Assembly: GCA_943736015.1 (NCBI GenBank)
Contig: OX031063.1
Location: 39,820,672-39,884,671, forward strand
Length of the DNA: 64,000 nucleotides
Source: Tridacna crocea
Lineage: Eukaryota > Mollusca > Bivalvia > Cardiida > Cardiidae
Reading direction: 5' to 3'
Positions 43,956 through 54,689 of this stretch are shown here, in pieces. Position 1 is the first letter of the stretch, and each line of letters starts with the position of its first letter. The translations under genes were made by a program, and so were the position numbers. The notes under the pieces were generated by a model. The model had not been told where the DNA came from. It did no database searches and saw only the letters and a list, made by a program, of their open reading frames with translations.

Positions 43956-44207
43956 GTAAGAGTAGCCTGGCATTCAGGCCCTGCATTTAAGTCATTGTAA
44001 TAAACAAGGTACACAACTACAGCAAAGTCACAGAAATATGTGTTGTTACTTGCCCTTCTTCTGAAATACAGACATTTGGAAACCTTGAGAACACAGAGCT
44101 TTCGTTTTGCAGTTTTAATTGATGATTTTGTTTTAATGAAAGGGCTCTATTTAACGGACTGACACCAGTCTATGGTAAGAGTAACACCAGATGATCAAAT
44201 ACATAAC

Positions 44208-44436
44208 TTAACTCTTTACCAAACGACAAATTTTTAGACTGCTACAAATTGAAAGCATCTGCAGACAACAAAATTAATGTGGCTGAAAAAGTGAAATTTG
44301 TTTTGAGAAGGGTAGAAAACATTGTGGGAAAAGGAGAAAATGCTGGTCACCAGCATTTTCTCCTTTTCCTACAATGTTTTTAAAAGGCTTCTTTTTCAAG
44401 GTCGTTAAAGGTTGGGATTGTGTGGTAAAGAGTTAA
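44208..44436 (-). mobile_element. TH-MITE copy, full length
   Basis: TTAACTCTTTACCAAACGAC to TGTGGTAAAGAGTTAA, 229 bp; both ends of the CTCTTTACC type. Confidence 0.9.
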
Positions 44437-44606
44437 TTTGCTGTATCTACCATTTTTTGTACATTCTAGATTTCCAACTTTTTTCCCACGATTATGCCTT
44501 GCTTCTCTATGTCAAGATGTAAAAAATGTGTGCATTTGAATGATGCTCATACGAGATATATTTTCCATTATGTGTCCTCCTTTGTAATTTATGAAGAGAA
44601 AAGTAT

Positions 44607-44777
44607 TCTATATCAAACCGTATCAGGTGTGAAGGACATGAGAAAGAAGGCTTTTGAAAATATTGGGAGAAAAGTACAAAATGCTGGTTACCAGCATTTA
44701 TTCCTTTTCCCACAATATTTTGATAAGCCTTTTACTCCTAGGGTCGTTGAAAATTATGATTGATTGGGTAAAAGGAT
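44607..44777. mobile_element. TH-MITE mosaic with flank A on both sides
   Basis: GAGAAAGAAGGCTTTTGAAA, hairpin around CTGGTTACCAG, then AAGCCTTTTACTCCTAGGGTC in inverse order. A short all-inverted-repeat derivative. Confidence 0.65.
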
Positions 44778-45604
44778 GACTAAATGTTCATTGATATAGA
44801 AGAAGGTTTCTGTTACAAACAGTTGGTAGGTAATTGTATCAGGTAAAACGTTTATTGAGTAATGGGCTTTTTTATTTATTAGATTACATGTGAGGTATTT
44901 TTTAGGTAATAAACATTAATGTTGTTTTCACACCTGTTGAATAATAATACAGTACCAGAGATGCTGGGCTACTTCAGTAGCTCAGTGGGTTTGTGGTCTG
45001 ATTCCCAGCATCATGCTCAATTATCTTTTGAAGGGTTGATCTAGCCATTGTGGCATGATTCTTTTTTTTCTGTGCTGAACATTGATTGGATGTTTTTGTG
45101 GGAAAGCAGTCAGTAGTAGCTTGTGCAGAATTTTGTTTGAATTACTGTTAGTGGTCCAAGAAACTCAAGGAAAGCATGGATAGGTGCACCGGCTGCGCTG
45201 TTATTGATGCGGCCTTTTAATGCCCCTTGTATGATAACTTTTTGAAAGCAGTTTGACAGATGGAGAAACCACTGAAAACTATTCAACATGGAAATGAATT
45301 CTTAGATTTGTCTTTTCCTTTCAAGTCTGATTTTAGGTAATTTTGCAACAAGTAATGAAAACATCCCTGTTGAAGTATTCATCAACATGAGCCAATTTTT
45401 TCTGCAAAATGCATTAACATATGTAAAAAAAAATGTGTCTTTTTTTTTTTCCCACCAAGATGTGTTACCAATTCCTTTCATTGCATGTTTTGCATTACTG
45501 TTTTACACCTATTTATAATGCATTCCTACACTGTTGATCATAAAAGGTCAGTTGTGTTGGAGTAAATATGATTATACATAAATAACCCGCTGATGCCATT
45601 ATCC
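44778..45604. other. Intron 4 segment with a SINE-like scrap
   Basis: AGTAGCTCAGTGGGTTTGTGG...GATTCCCAGC (44975-45010) looks like a worn tRNA-type head. Nothing else recognised. Confidence 0.35.
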
Positions 45605-45825
45605 TTAACGCGTTACCAAACAACAAAATTTGTCCAAATTGGAAGCATTTGCAGACGTCTAAATAAAGTGACTGAAAACCTGAAATTTGTTTTGTGAAGA
45701 GTAGAAAACATTGTGGGAAAAGGAGAAAATGCTGGTTACCAGCATTTTCTCCTTTACCCACAATGTTTTCAAAAGGCTTCTTCCTCGGGGTCGTTAAAAA
45801 TCGAGGTTGTATGGTAAAGAGCTAA
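45605..45825 (-). mobile_element. TH-MITE copy
   Basis: TTAACGCGTTACCAAACAAC to TATGGTAAAGAGCTAA. Confidence 0.85.
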
Positions 45826-46279
45826 CTGCCTGAGCTAGATGCTAGGTTCTGAAATCAGGAATACCATGCATTGATAAACTTTATAAAAAGAGAATGCATT
45901 TTAAGTTATGCTTGTAAACAGAGAACAGATTGAATTCACTTGGACTATTATGAACTAACGAAGGATAAGAAAAGAAAGTATGGACTAATCTCAAGTTTGG
46001 CATGGAATTTTGAAAACATTGGTGCAAAGGAGAAATTCCTCAGGCTTATTAGAGAGTCATTCTATACAGAATAAATTTTGTGTTTTTTTACCACCATAAG
46101 GAAGAAAATTTTCGAAATTATCATAAGAAAGGAGAAAATGTCATGGAGATCCCTTCATTTGAGTCACATTTAACAAAGTATTGTGATCAGATTTCAGTAA
46201 TCCTATCTCTATATATGGTAAAAATAAAGGATAAATTAGGTAAAAGCCACCAGAAAGCAAAAATAAACTGAATGTTCAT

Positions 46280-46686
46280 TTCCAACTAGTAAGAATCAGC
46301 CTACTGGTAAAGTCCCAACCAGCAAGAATTAGTCTACTATTATATTTCCTACGTGTAAGAATTGGTCCCTGACTATATTTCATAGTGGTTGTGCGTGGCT
46401 CAGTGGTAGAGTGTGGCACTTGTGACCTGGAGGTCCTGGGTTTGAGCCCCACCTCCTCCACTTAGTTTTTGTGGGATTGTCATTGGGTAAGACAATTTTA
46501 GGGCCCTAGCTTATAATGGTGAAACACAGGACATGGATGAACATGTGAGCAGTCACTGTGATATGACTCAAATAATGTTCAAAGTGGCGTAAAACATCAT
46601 TCAATCAGTCAGGTATATCTCCAATCTGTAAGAAGGGGTCTACTGGTATATTTCCAACCAGTAAAAATTGTTCTGTGGTTGTATTT
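46280..46686. repeat. 34-bp minisatellite interrupted by a SINE
   Basis: Units of the type CCAACCAGTAAGAATTGGTC plus TACTGGTATATTT start near 46280, 46314 and 46348, and again at about 46612 and 46653 after the SINE. Confidence 0.65.
46387..46611 (+). mobile_element. tRNA-derived SINE, near full length
   Basis: The head has an A box (GTGGCTCAGTGGTAGAGTG) and a B box (GGGTTTGAGCCCC). The body has TTGGGTAAGACAATTTTAGG, GGGCCCTAGC and GTCACTGTGATATGACTC. It ends GGCGTAAAACATCATTCAAT with a CAATCAGTC tail. Non-autonomous; depends on a LINE not present here. Confidence 0.75.
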
Positions 46687-46865
46687 TAAATCAACAAACA
46701 ACTGAACCTTGTTGAAAGCATGAAGGGATGACAAATTGAATTGGTTTGACATAATTGATTTAATGTTTTAAAAAAAGCTAATAACCAGTATTTTCTCATT
46801 TTCCCACAATCCTTTAAAACTATTTTACCTCAGGGTTGTAAAAATACATGATTGTTTGGATTTAG
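46680..46865 (-). mobile_element. TH-MITE remnant
   Basis: AAGCTAATAACCAGTATTTTCTC, TTTTCCCACAATCC and ACCTCAGGGTTGTAAAAATAC. Confidence 0.55.
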
Positions 46866-47305
46866 GAGAAAGGTCTCTTAAAATATTTTATTAAATACTG
46901 CTCAGTGCAAATCTATGGATGTGCAGTTTGATTATATATAAATACCAGGGCTTAAAATTTCTGATAGCAGATCTTGGGTTGAAAGAATCAAAAGTTATGA
47001 GAGAATACATTATAATTATTGTCAGTCTTGAAATTCACTTTTAACTGGTTAGGGCATTTAAAAATCAATCAAAAAAACAGTATGAATGACAGGTGTACAA
47101 AAGGCAAATGTTTGAAGAAAAAGAAAATATTATTTTATTTTAATGTAGAAGGTGAAAAAAATGTTAGAAAAGGTCCAACGGTTTGTTAAATTAAAGGTAT
47201 TAATTCCTTTCCCAAAAGGTTTTAAAACAGTTGTAAATGATAAGGTAGTGCAAATTGGTATCTGCAAGGTAATGATTTCAAGAAGGATACTCTATTTTTT
47301 TCCAG
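46866..47305. other. Intron 4 3' end
   Basis: Nothing recognised beyond the pyrimidine tract before exon 5. Confidence 0.4.
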
Positions 47306-47407
47306 GAAGGTAAAAAGCAGTTTGATAAACAGACCCAGAAGTTTTGTGCTTCACTTGACAGATATTTAAACTTGAAAACAAAGATTGCAGACAGTACTTT
47401 CAAAGAG
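47306..47407 (+). CDS. GRAF-like BAR domain, exon 5 (codons 129-162)
   Basis: This 34-codon exon is phase 0 at both ends (acceptor TTTTTTCCAG, donor GAG|GTAAAG). It reads EGKKQFDKQTQKFCASLDRY then LNLKTK, parallel to human EAKKKYDKETEKYCGILEKH and LNLSSKKK. It is a charged amphipathic helix with the conserved LNL turn. Confidence 0.94.
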
Positions 47408-47799
47408 GTAAAGTCTTCTCTTCTTGTAACAATTTTAACATATTTCTACACAGCCTAGAGTTCAACCAGCCAAAGAGCAAGTGGCATACAGGAGAAATAT
47501 TTGGTAGTACATAAAAAATCTGAAGGGAAAAGAGCATACTGGTAATTATGAGCAAAAAGGGGCATTTAATCATGGCTGGAGCCTGGATCAGTGAATGTAA
47601 TTCGAGCCTTTGCAGACATTATCATGGATCAAGATTAGACTGCACAGAATGTGCTGTCTGAGCTTTGACTCGCAATATCATCTTCTCTTTTCTAGACAAT
47701 GATCAGAATGCCTGAATGTAGAATTGAATGAAATTTTCACTCATCAAAAAATCAAATTTGTTATAATTGCTGTTTTTCGTTTATTTTCAGCATTTTTTT

Positions 47800-48745
47800 T
47801 TGTCAGCTAACCTGAGCACAAAGTGAGCTTTTGTAATCATGCTGTGTCTGTCTTCTGTTGTGTGTCAACAACTTTTACTCTGTGTAGGCGTTGGAGGCCA
47901 CATTTTCAGTCTCATGAAATTTTGTCAGAATAATTATCGTGATAATTTCTTGGTCGAGCTTGAAAATGGGTCAGGTGGGGTCTGAATGTGTGTCTTGATA
48001 ATAAGTCACATGAGTTCCAAAATGAGTCATGTTGAATGAAAAACTTAGTCACTTGGTCAAAGCAAAGGATATCTGTGCACACAATTTAGAGGCCATGTTT
48101 TCAGTCCAATTTTCAGTTCAATATCCCTGAAAGTTTGTCAGAATGTTTGTGTTGATTATGTGTCATTGGAGTTTAAGTGTTTCAGTGGTCAAAAACCAGG
48201 TCACTATGTCAAATCTCACAAAAACCTGTAGATGTCACATTTTCAGTCAAATACTCATGAAAGTTTGTTGAAATGCCTGTCTTGATGTTATGTGAGAGCG
48301 CTTTGAAATTGGGTGATGTTTGCTTATAAACTGGGTCACTGGGACCAATCTTTGCTCTAGAGGCCACATTTTCAGTAAAATCTTATGAAACTTGGTCAAA
48401 ATGTTTCTCTTGACAACAGCTTAGATATCTTTGAAAATGGGTCATGTCAGGTCAATAACTGGGTTATTAGGTCAAATGTTTGAAGAACTTTGTGTATGCT
48501 CTAGAGGCCACATTTTCAGTCTAATACGTATGAAACTTGGTCAGAATGTTTTCTCGACAACATCTTAGATATCTTTAAAAATGAGTCGTGTGAGGTCAAT
48601 GAGTCGTGTGAGGTCAATATCTATGTTACTAGGTCAAATGTTTGAAAAACCTTGTGTATGCTCTAGAGGCTACATTTTGAGTCTAATACCTATGAAACTT
48701 GGTAACTTGGTCTGAATGTTTTTCTTCACAACATCTTTGGTAAGT
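47800..48745 (+). repeat. Divergent tandem repeat array, units of about 140-195 bp
   Basis: Six units each start near CTAGAGGCCACATTTTCAGTC (47894, 48089, 48228, 48357, 48501, 48661) and contain ATGAAACTTGGTCAGAATGT and CTGGGTTACTAGGTCAAATG. The block opens with CTGAGCACAAAGTGAGCTTTTG. It is a different, older tandem-repeat element than the 156-bp class. Confidence 0.65.
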
Positions 48746-48880
48746 TTGACAAAACATTTTCTGCATTTCCAAACATAATTGTATTCTTCCCTTTTATATA
48801 CAGATTCCATTAGCTTAGTTTATGGTCTGCAAATGCATTCAATTTAGAAAAATCTTAAGATTTTGTCATTTGATGCAGAC
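48746..48880 (+). mobile_element. TH-MITE flank B fragment
   Basis: ATGGTCTGCAAATGCATTCAATTTAG and TTTTGTCATTTGATGC. Confidence 0.5.
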
Positions 48881-48963
48881 TTATTAATTGCAGTACTCTT
48901 CATATTGTTTATGTCTTGTTTTGTGCATGAATAGATTCAAGCCATGCTGTATGAAAAGGGTAG

Positions 48964-49192
48964 TTAACATCTTTACCAAACAACAAAATTTTAGACAAGC
49001 CCAAATTAAAAGCATTTGCAGACAGCTAAACAAGTGTAATTTAAAAACTTTAATTTGTTTTTGAAAGAATAGGAAACAGTATGGAAAAAGGACAAAATGC
49101 TGTTAACCAACATTTTCTCATGTTCTCTTTTTCTCACAATGTTTTCATAAACTATCTTTTTTAGGGTCATTAAAAGTTGGGATTGTGTGGTG
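48964..49192 (-). mobile_element. TH-MITE copy
   Basis: TTAACATCTTTACCAAACAA to GATTGTGTGGTGATCC; 229 bp but the right TTAA is gone. Confidence 0.8.
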
Positions 49193-49248
49193 ATCCACAA
49201 TATCAAGGAAGTCATAACATAATTATGGCTCTAGAAAGTCCATTTTGT

Positions 49249-49475
49249 TTAACCCTCTACCAAATAATCCCTGGTTTTTACGATCCTGAGATAGAAGCCT
49301 ATCGAAAACATTGTGGGAAAAGGAGAAAATGCTGGTAACCAGCATTTTCTTCTTTTCCCACGATGTTTTCTACCCTGCTGGAAACGAATTCTAATTTTTG
49401 AGTTACCTTTATTTTGTCACCTACAAGGGCTTTCATTTTGGACTAGTCTAAAATTTTGTTGTTTGGTAAAGGGAC
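49249..49475 (+). mobile_element. TH-MITE copy upstream of exon 6
   Basis: TTAACCCTCTACCAAATAAT to TTTGGTAAAGGGACAA; CCCTGGTTTTTACGATCC variant of flank A. Confidence 0.84.
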
Positions 49476-49663
49476 AACAACTGACTGAATCATGTGGTAA
49501 ACTGGTCCATTGACATGCAAAAATGACAGATAACAAAAATTTAGACCTAGGTCAGCATGGACTGCTCAGGCTGAGCAGAGTGGATTATTTTTGCAGATGC
49601 GTCAAAACCCCTTATCTGGGAGCATGGCTCATATATCTCCAGTTTTTGCACTATTTTTTACAG

Positions 49664-49774
49664 GCTGATGCAACGTTAGATTTAGAAAGAAGAGGTTTTT
49701 ACCAGCATTCTATGAAATATGTATTGTCATTACAAGAGGTGCAAGAACGAAAGAAATTTGAGTTTGTTGAAATA
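49664..49774 (+). CDS. GRAF-like BAR domain, exon 6 (codons 163-199)
   Basis: This 37-codon exon is phase 0 at both ends (acceptor CTATTTTTTACAG, donor ATA|GTAAGT). It encodes ADATLDLERRGFYQHSMKYV then LSLQEVQERKKFEFVEI, matching the family signature YV..VQEVQERK.FEFVE. MITE copies end about 190 bp upstream and begin about 30 bp downstream, so this exon sits in a narrow transposon-free gap. Confidence 0.95.
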
Positions 49775-49804
49775 GTAAGTACCCACCAGTGTTTGTTGGT
49801 TTAT

Positions 49805-50031
49805 TCAATCGATTACCAAATAAGCCCGTGTTTTTACGTGTCTGCAGTACAAGTCTTTTGAAAACACTGTGGGAAAAGGAGAAACTGCTTGTAACAGCAA
49901 TTTCACCTTTTCCCACAGTCTTTTCTGCCCATTCGGGTAATTTTCTGCAATTGTTATGAAAGTTAGAATTGTTGTCTGCAAACTCTTTCAGTTTGGAAGA
50001 GTCTAAAATTTGTCATTTGGGAAAGGGTTAT
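49805..50031 (+). mobile_element. TH-MITE, subfamily 4, just downstream of exon 6
   Basis: GATTACCAAATAAGCCCG to TTTGGGAAAGGGTTAT. Hairpin GAGAAACTGCTTGTAACAGC; flank A has GTGTCTGCAGTA. Begins 31 bp after the exon. Confidence 0.8.
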
Positions 50032-50313
50032 GTGATTCTCGATTATTAGGACTTTGCATTGCATTGTTGAAGCTACTTTTTCATAATAAAGATTTTGGAG
50101 ACGAATGAATTTAGGACCATGCATGGCTCTGTGGAAGGCACTGGCTGCTTTTCAACATACTGTTGTTGGCAGAGGGATAAAAATATACTTCTCATTATGA
50201 TTCATTATAAATGCTTCAAAGGAGTTTTTGTCATGCCATAGCTCAAAATCATAATCCTGATATTGCTAATCTTGCCAACAACCATTATGCTGTTAGGCAT
50301 TCCCAACAATAAA

Positions 50314-51943
50314 TTTACCCTTTCCCAAACAATCCCTGGTTTTTACAGGTCTGGAATAGTAGACTTTTGAAAACGTTGTGGGAAAAGGAGAAAATGCTTG
50401 TAACCAGCATTTTCTCCTTTTTATACGCCCGTCGAAGACGGGACGTATTATGGGATCACCCGTGCCGGGCGGGCGGGCGTCCGGGCGGGCGGCGTCCAGT
50501 TCTTTGTCTGGGGCATATCTCCAAAACTATTCTAGCTAGGGTTATGAAATTTCATGGGTGGATAGATCTCATGGAGGGGGAGTGCAGTGCACAGGAATCA
50601 TAACTCTTGGTTGCTTAATTTTTAAGTTATTGCCCTTTGTTGTTTTTCATACTTGAATTTTGTCCGGGGCATATCTCCAAAACTATACTAGCACGGGTTA
50701 TGAAATTTCATGGGTGGATAGATCTCATCAAGGGGGAGTGCAGTGCACAGGAATCATAACTCTTGGTTGCTTAATTTTTGAGTTATTGCCCTTTGTCATT
50801 TTTCATACCTGAATTTTGTCCGGAGCATATCTCCAAAAATATTCTAGCACGGGTTATGAAATTTCATGGGTGGATAGATTTCATTGAGTGGGGGTGCAGT
50901 GCACAGGAATCATAACTCTTGCTTGCTTAATTTTTGAGTTAGTGCCCTTTGTTGTTTTTCATACTTGAATTTTGTCAGGTGAATATCTCCAAAATTATAC
51001 TAGCTAGGGTTATGAAATTTCATGGGTGGATAGATCTCACCAAAGGGGAGTGCAGTGTTCAGGAATCATAACTCTTGCTTGCTTAATTTTTTAGTTATTG
51101 CCCTTAGTTGTGTTTCATACTTGAATTTTGTCCGCAGCATATCTCCTAAAGTATACGAGCTAGGGTTATGAAATTTCATGGGTGGATAGTTCTCACTGAG
51201 TGGGAGTGCAGTGCACAGGAATCATAACTCTTGCTTGCTTAATTTTTGAGCTATTGCCCTTTGTTGTTTTTCATACTTGAATTTTGTCCGGAGCATATCT
51301 CCAAAACTATACTAGCTAGGGTTATGAAATTTCATGGGTGGATAGATCTCATCAAGGGGGAGTGCAGTGCACAGAAGCATAACTCTTGCTTGCTTAATTT
51401 TTGAGCTATTGCCCTTTGTTGTTTTTCATACTTGAATTTTGTCCGGAGCATATCTCCAAAATTATACTAGCTAGGGTTATGAAATTTCATGGGTGGATAG
51501 ATCTCATCAAGGGGGAGTGCAGTGCACAGAAGCATAACTCTTGCTTGCTTAATTTTTGAGTTATTGCCCTTTGTTGTTTTTCATACTTGAATTTTGTCGG
51601 CATCATATCTCCAAAATTATACTAGCTAGGGTTATGAAATTTTATGGGTGGATAGATCTCATCAAAAGGATGTGCAGTGCATATGAATCATAATTGTTGG
51701 TGACTTAATTTTTTAGTTGTTGCCCTTTGTTGTTTTTCATACTTGAATTTTGTCCGATGCATGCCCCAGCTTTACAACTTGGGGTAAGACGGGCGTATCT
51801 TGCGACAGTTTGCCGCTCTTGTTCCACAATGTTTTCTACCCTATCACAGACAGGAATCACCTTTTCAGCAACAGTTGAATTGTCGTCTGCAAATGCTTTC
51901 AGTTTGGTCTTGTCCTAAAGTTTGTCTTTTGGGAAAGGGTTAA
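50314..51943 (+). mobile_element. TH-MITE (subfamily 3) split by tandem-repeat element 2
   Basis: Left part 50314-50422 (TTTACCCTTTCCCAAACAAT to CTCCTTTTT) and right part 51824-51943 (CCACAATG to TTTGGGAAAGGGTTAA) add up to 229 bp, the exact family length. Confidence 0.88.
50423..51823 (+). mobile_element. Helentron/pearl-like tandem-repeat element 2
   Basis: Same ends as element 1 (ATACGCCCGTCGAAGACGGG ... GACGGGCGTATCTTGCGAC...GCTCTTGTT). Eight units of 156 bp (two have lost one base), marked by GAATTTTGTCCGGAGCATAT at about 50.66 kb onward. GC-rich GGGCGGGCG run after the 5' hairpin. Confidence 0.78.
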
Positions 51944-51949
51944 GTGTGA

Positions 51950-52090
51950 TTCATGGGATTTTTCTTTGAAAAGGTAAAAAAAATATTTTTTGGGGGAAAG
52001 AGGAAATGGTTGTAAGCAGCATTTTTCCTCATTTCCAATGATGTGTTTTACGTTTTCAAAGACAAATTCCAAATTCTGGTTCTGAATTGT
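51950..52090 (+). mobile_element. TH-MITE remnant
   Basis: GGGGGAAAGAGGAAATGGTTG, TTCCTCATTTCC and a worn flank B. Confidence 0.45.
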
Positions 52091-52131
52091 AAATGGTAGA
52101 AGATATTGGGATTATATACTTTTAAACTACA

Positions 52132-52357
52132 TTAACCCTTTACCAAACAATACCTGGTTTTTATGACCCTGAGATAGAGGCCTTTTGAAAACCTTGTGGG
52201 AAAAGGAGAAAATGCTGGTAAACAGATTTTCTCTTTTTCTCACAATGTTTTCTACCCTCCTGGAAACAATTTTCAATTTTTGAGTCACATTTATTTTGTC
52301 ATCTGCAAGTGCTTTCAATTTAGACCAGTGTAAAATCTGTCATTTGGTAAAAGGTAA
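52132..52357 (+). mobile_element. TH-MITE copy
   Basis: TTAACCCTTTACCAAACAAT to ATTTGGTAAAAGGTAAA. Confidence 0.84.
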
Positions 52358-52565
52358 AAACAAGACTGGCAGTATTTCTTATATTAGACTGGTTCAAAGT
52401 GAACATAGACAAATCATATTGGGAATCATCTTTGAAAGTGTAGGAAGTGTTGTAGGAAAGAGAGGAAATGCTGGTTAGTAGCATTTTTTCCTAGTTCCAA
52501 TTTTTTTCAAAGACTTCTTCCTTCAAGTTGTAAAAAAAATCCAGGATTTTTTTTCATAGAGTTAA
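52358..52565 (-). mobile_element. TH-MITE copy, degenerate, upstream of exon 7
   Basis: TTAGACTGGTTCAAAGTG, GGAAATGCTGGTTAGTAGC and TTTCATAGAGTTAA. Confidence 0.62.
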
Positions 52566-52645
52566 CCAAGAAGGACTACCATAAATCAAAGACATTGAAT
52601 TCCATCTCTGTCTGCTAAATTAATGTTTTTGTATCTTTTTTTCAG

Positions 52646-52688
52646 TTACTGGTGTTTATGTATAGTCTACTTACGTTTTACCATGAAG
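52646..52688 (+). CDS. GRAF-like BAR domain, exon 7 (codons 200-214)
   Basis: A 43-base exon with a strong acceptor (TTTTTTTCAG) and a G|GTAAGG donor encodes LLVFMYSLLTFYHE and the first base of Gly. The human counterpart is LLAFLQGLFTFYHHG. It is flanked within about 80 bp and 45 bp by two hairpin MITEs. Confidence 0.92.
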
Positions 52689-52731
52689 GTAAGGTTTCAG
52701 TTTTGTTATTCATGGAAACAATGCAAATGGT

Positions 52732-52959
52732 TTAACTCATTATCAAACAACTGAATTTTAGGCTTGTCCAAATGACAGCATTTGCAGACGACACAATAAA
52801 AGTGACTGAAAAGTTGAAATTTGTTTTGTGAAGGGAAGAAAACTTTGTGGGAAAAGGAGAAAATGCTGGTTACCAGCATTTTCTCCTTTTCCCACAATGT
52901 TTTCTAAAGGGCTCTTTCTCCGGGTCGTCAAAAGTAGGGATTGTGTGGTAATGGGTTAA
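52732..52959 (-). mobile_element. TH-MITE copy downstream of exon 7
   Basis: TTAACTCATTATCAAACAAC to TGTGGTAATGGGTTAA; near-perfect hairpin, starting 44 bp after the exon. Confidence 0.89.
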
Positions 52960-53084
52960 AAAGGATGGATCATTTTTAAAGAAATGAGTCTTGCTGTTTG
53001 AAAAGGAGGCTTAATACATCTACAAAAATATGAAGCATTGTGAGAAAAGTAGTTGGTGGCTTTGGAAAGAAAGTTGTGTTAGTA

Positions 53085-53182
53085 CTGGTGTAAGAAAGCC
53101 AGGAAACACGTGTGTCATCGACCGCCATGATATGACCTTAGCTGTTAAAGTGGCATTAAACCCCAATACAACCAACCAAATC
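53085..53182 (+). repeat. SINE 3' end of a second type
   Basis: CATGATATGACCTTAGCTGTTAAAG, GTGGCATTAAACCCC and an AACCAACC tail, typical of a mollusc SINE terminus. Confidence 0.5.
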
Positions 53183-53349
53183 AGGCTGTTCAGACTACAC
53201 AGAATGAACTGGATCAGATTTTTTTTTCTTTTGGTCACTTTTGTTTGTGTCAAAGGAAACCCCCATAGCTTTATCAGTTGACGAAATCGATTTTATGAAA
53301 CCATATATGATGACTTGCTTGGTGTAATGCATCTAAGAAATTTATACAT

Positions 53350-53577
53350 TTAACTCTTTACCACACAATCCCGACTTTGACGACCCTGAGAAAGAAGCCT
53401 TTTGAAAACCCTGTGGGAAAAGTAGAAAATGCTGGTAACCAGCATTTTCTCCTTTTCTCACCATGTTTTCTTCACTTCCTAAAACAAATTTCAATTTTTC
53501 AGTCACCTTTATTTTGTCGTCTGCATATGCTTTCAATTTGGACCAGTCTATGATTTTGTCGTTTGGTAAAGAGTTAA
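53350..53577 (+). mobile_element. TH-MITE copy
   Basis: TTAACTCTTTACCACACAAT to TTTGGTAAAGAGTTAA. Confidence 0.89.
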
Positions 53578-53649
53578 CCCACTTTTACTGGGGTGCAACT
53601 CAATTAATGGTATCATTTACATTTTATCACACGGGCATATATTTTACTC

Positions 53650-53863
53650 ATTTACTCTTACCAGATGACAGATAGGTAGACTTAAACATTTGATGACAAC
53701 AAATTGAATGCGACTCAATTGACTCGGAAGGTTAAAAAAAATAGTGGTCGGAAAGGGAAAAATGCAAGTTACTAGTATTAGTCAATTATCATTTTCAAAG
53801 AAAGTTTTTAAAAGCTTTCTGCTTACGCTGGTTTAAACATGAGATTTTTTGCTAAAGGTTTAA
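53650..53863 (-). mobile_element. TH-MITE copy, old
   Basis: CTTACCAGATGACAGATAGG to TTTTGCTAAAGGTTTAA; shares its right TTAA with the next copy. Confidence 0.65.
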
Positions 53864-54311
53864 CCCTTTACAACACAATGCTGACTTTTCAACAACACCA
53901 GGGAAGAAGCCTTTTGAATACTTGCGGGAAAAGGAGAATATGCTGGTAACAAGCATTTTTTTTCTTTTTCCACAATCTTCTCTATTCTGTCACAGACAAA
54001 TTGCACCGTTTAACCCTTTCCCAAACAAGCCCTGGTTTTTACATGTCTGCAGTAAAAGTCTTTTGAAAACACTGTGGGAAAAGGAGAAATTGCTTGTAAC
54101 AAGCAATTTCTCCCTTTCCCACAGTGTTTTCTGCCCCTTCGGATGATTTTCTGCCATTGTTATGAAAGCTAGAATTGTTGTCTGCAAACTCTTTGAGTTC
54201 GGAAGAGTCTAAAATTTGTTGTTTGGGAAAGAGTTAAACTACATTGAAATTGTCATCTGCAATTGCTCTCAGTATGGACAGGGCTAAAATTTTGTAATCT
54301 TGTAAGGTTAA
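53860..54311 (+). mobile_element. TH-MITE host copy containing a nested copy
   Basis: Outer parts 53860-54013 and 54238-54311 form one copy (TTAACCCTTTACAACACAAT to TTGTAAGGTTAA). The interruption lies in flank B between AATTGCACCG and ACTACATTGAAATTG, which join across one TTAA exactly as in the intact copy at 9518 (AATTGCATCA..GAGCCACTTTG). Confidence 0.87.
54010..54237 (+). mobile_element. TH-MITE, subfamily 4, nested in another TH-MITE
   Basis: TTAACCCTTTCCCAAACAAG to TTTGGGAAAGAGTTAA. Hairpin GAGAAATTGCTTGTAACAAG with perfectly matched opposite arm. Inserted at TTAA with the site duplicated on both sides. Confidence 0.9.
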
Positions 54312-54581
54312 AGAGGGAAAAAGAACAACCAGTCAGTAATGTTGTTAGTGTTTGGAGAAATCTTTTTATTTCAAAATTTTACTTTTGATAAATATGTTGT
54401 CCAGTTTCATCTCTCGATCATAAAGATTATATCCTAAAGAAAACCAGTATGCTCATTGTGATTATGTTTATCACACAAATGGTGAATTTTGTGACTCTAT
54501 GACTATAGTTTCAGTATATTTTGAGAATTCAAGGAGGATTCTTTTAAAGTTTATATCCAGTTTGATTGTTTTTCTATGCAG

Positions 54582-54643
54582 GTCATGAAACTGCTGCAGA
54601 TCACATGCTGTACTTGAAAACACTTCAGCAAACACTACAAAAG
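54582..54643 (+). CDS. GRAF-like BAR domain, exon 8 (codons 214-234)
   Basis: The 62 bases complete the split Gly codon and encode HETAADHMLYLKTLQQTLQK. This aligns with human GYELAKDFGDFKTQLTISIQ in the last BAR helix. The acceptor is TTTCTATGCAG and the donor AAG|GTAATT (phase 0). Confidence 0.9.
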
Positions 54644-54689
54644 GTAATTATGTTTGTCTTAACCTTGAAAAACATATAGTTTAATTCTT

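Noticed and set aside
46387-46460. tRNA gene
   Set aside because: A and B boxes are present, but the sequence continues into a conserved SINE body and tail and does not give a clean cloverleaf acceptor stem.
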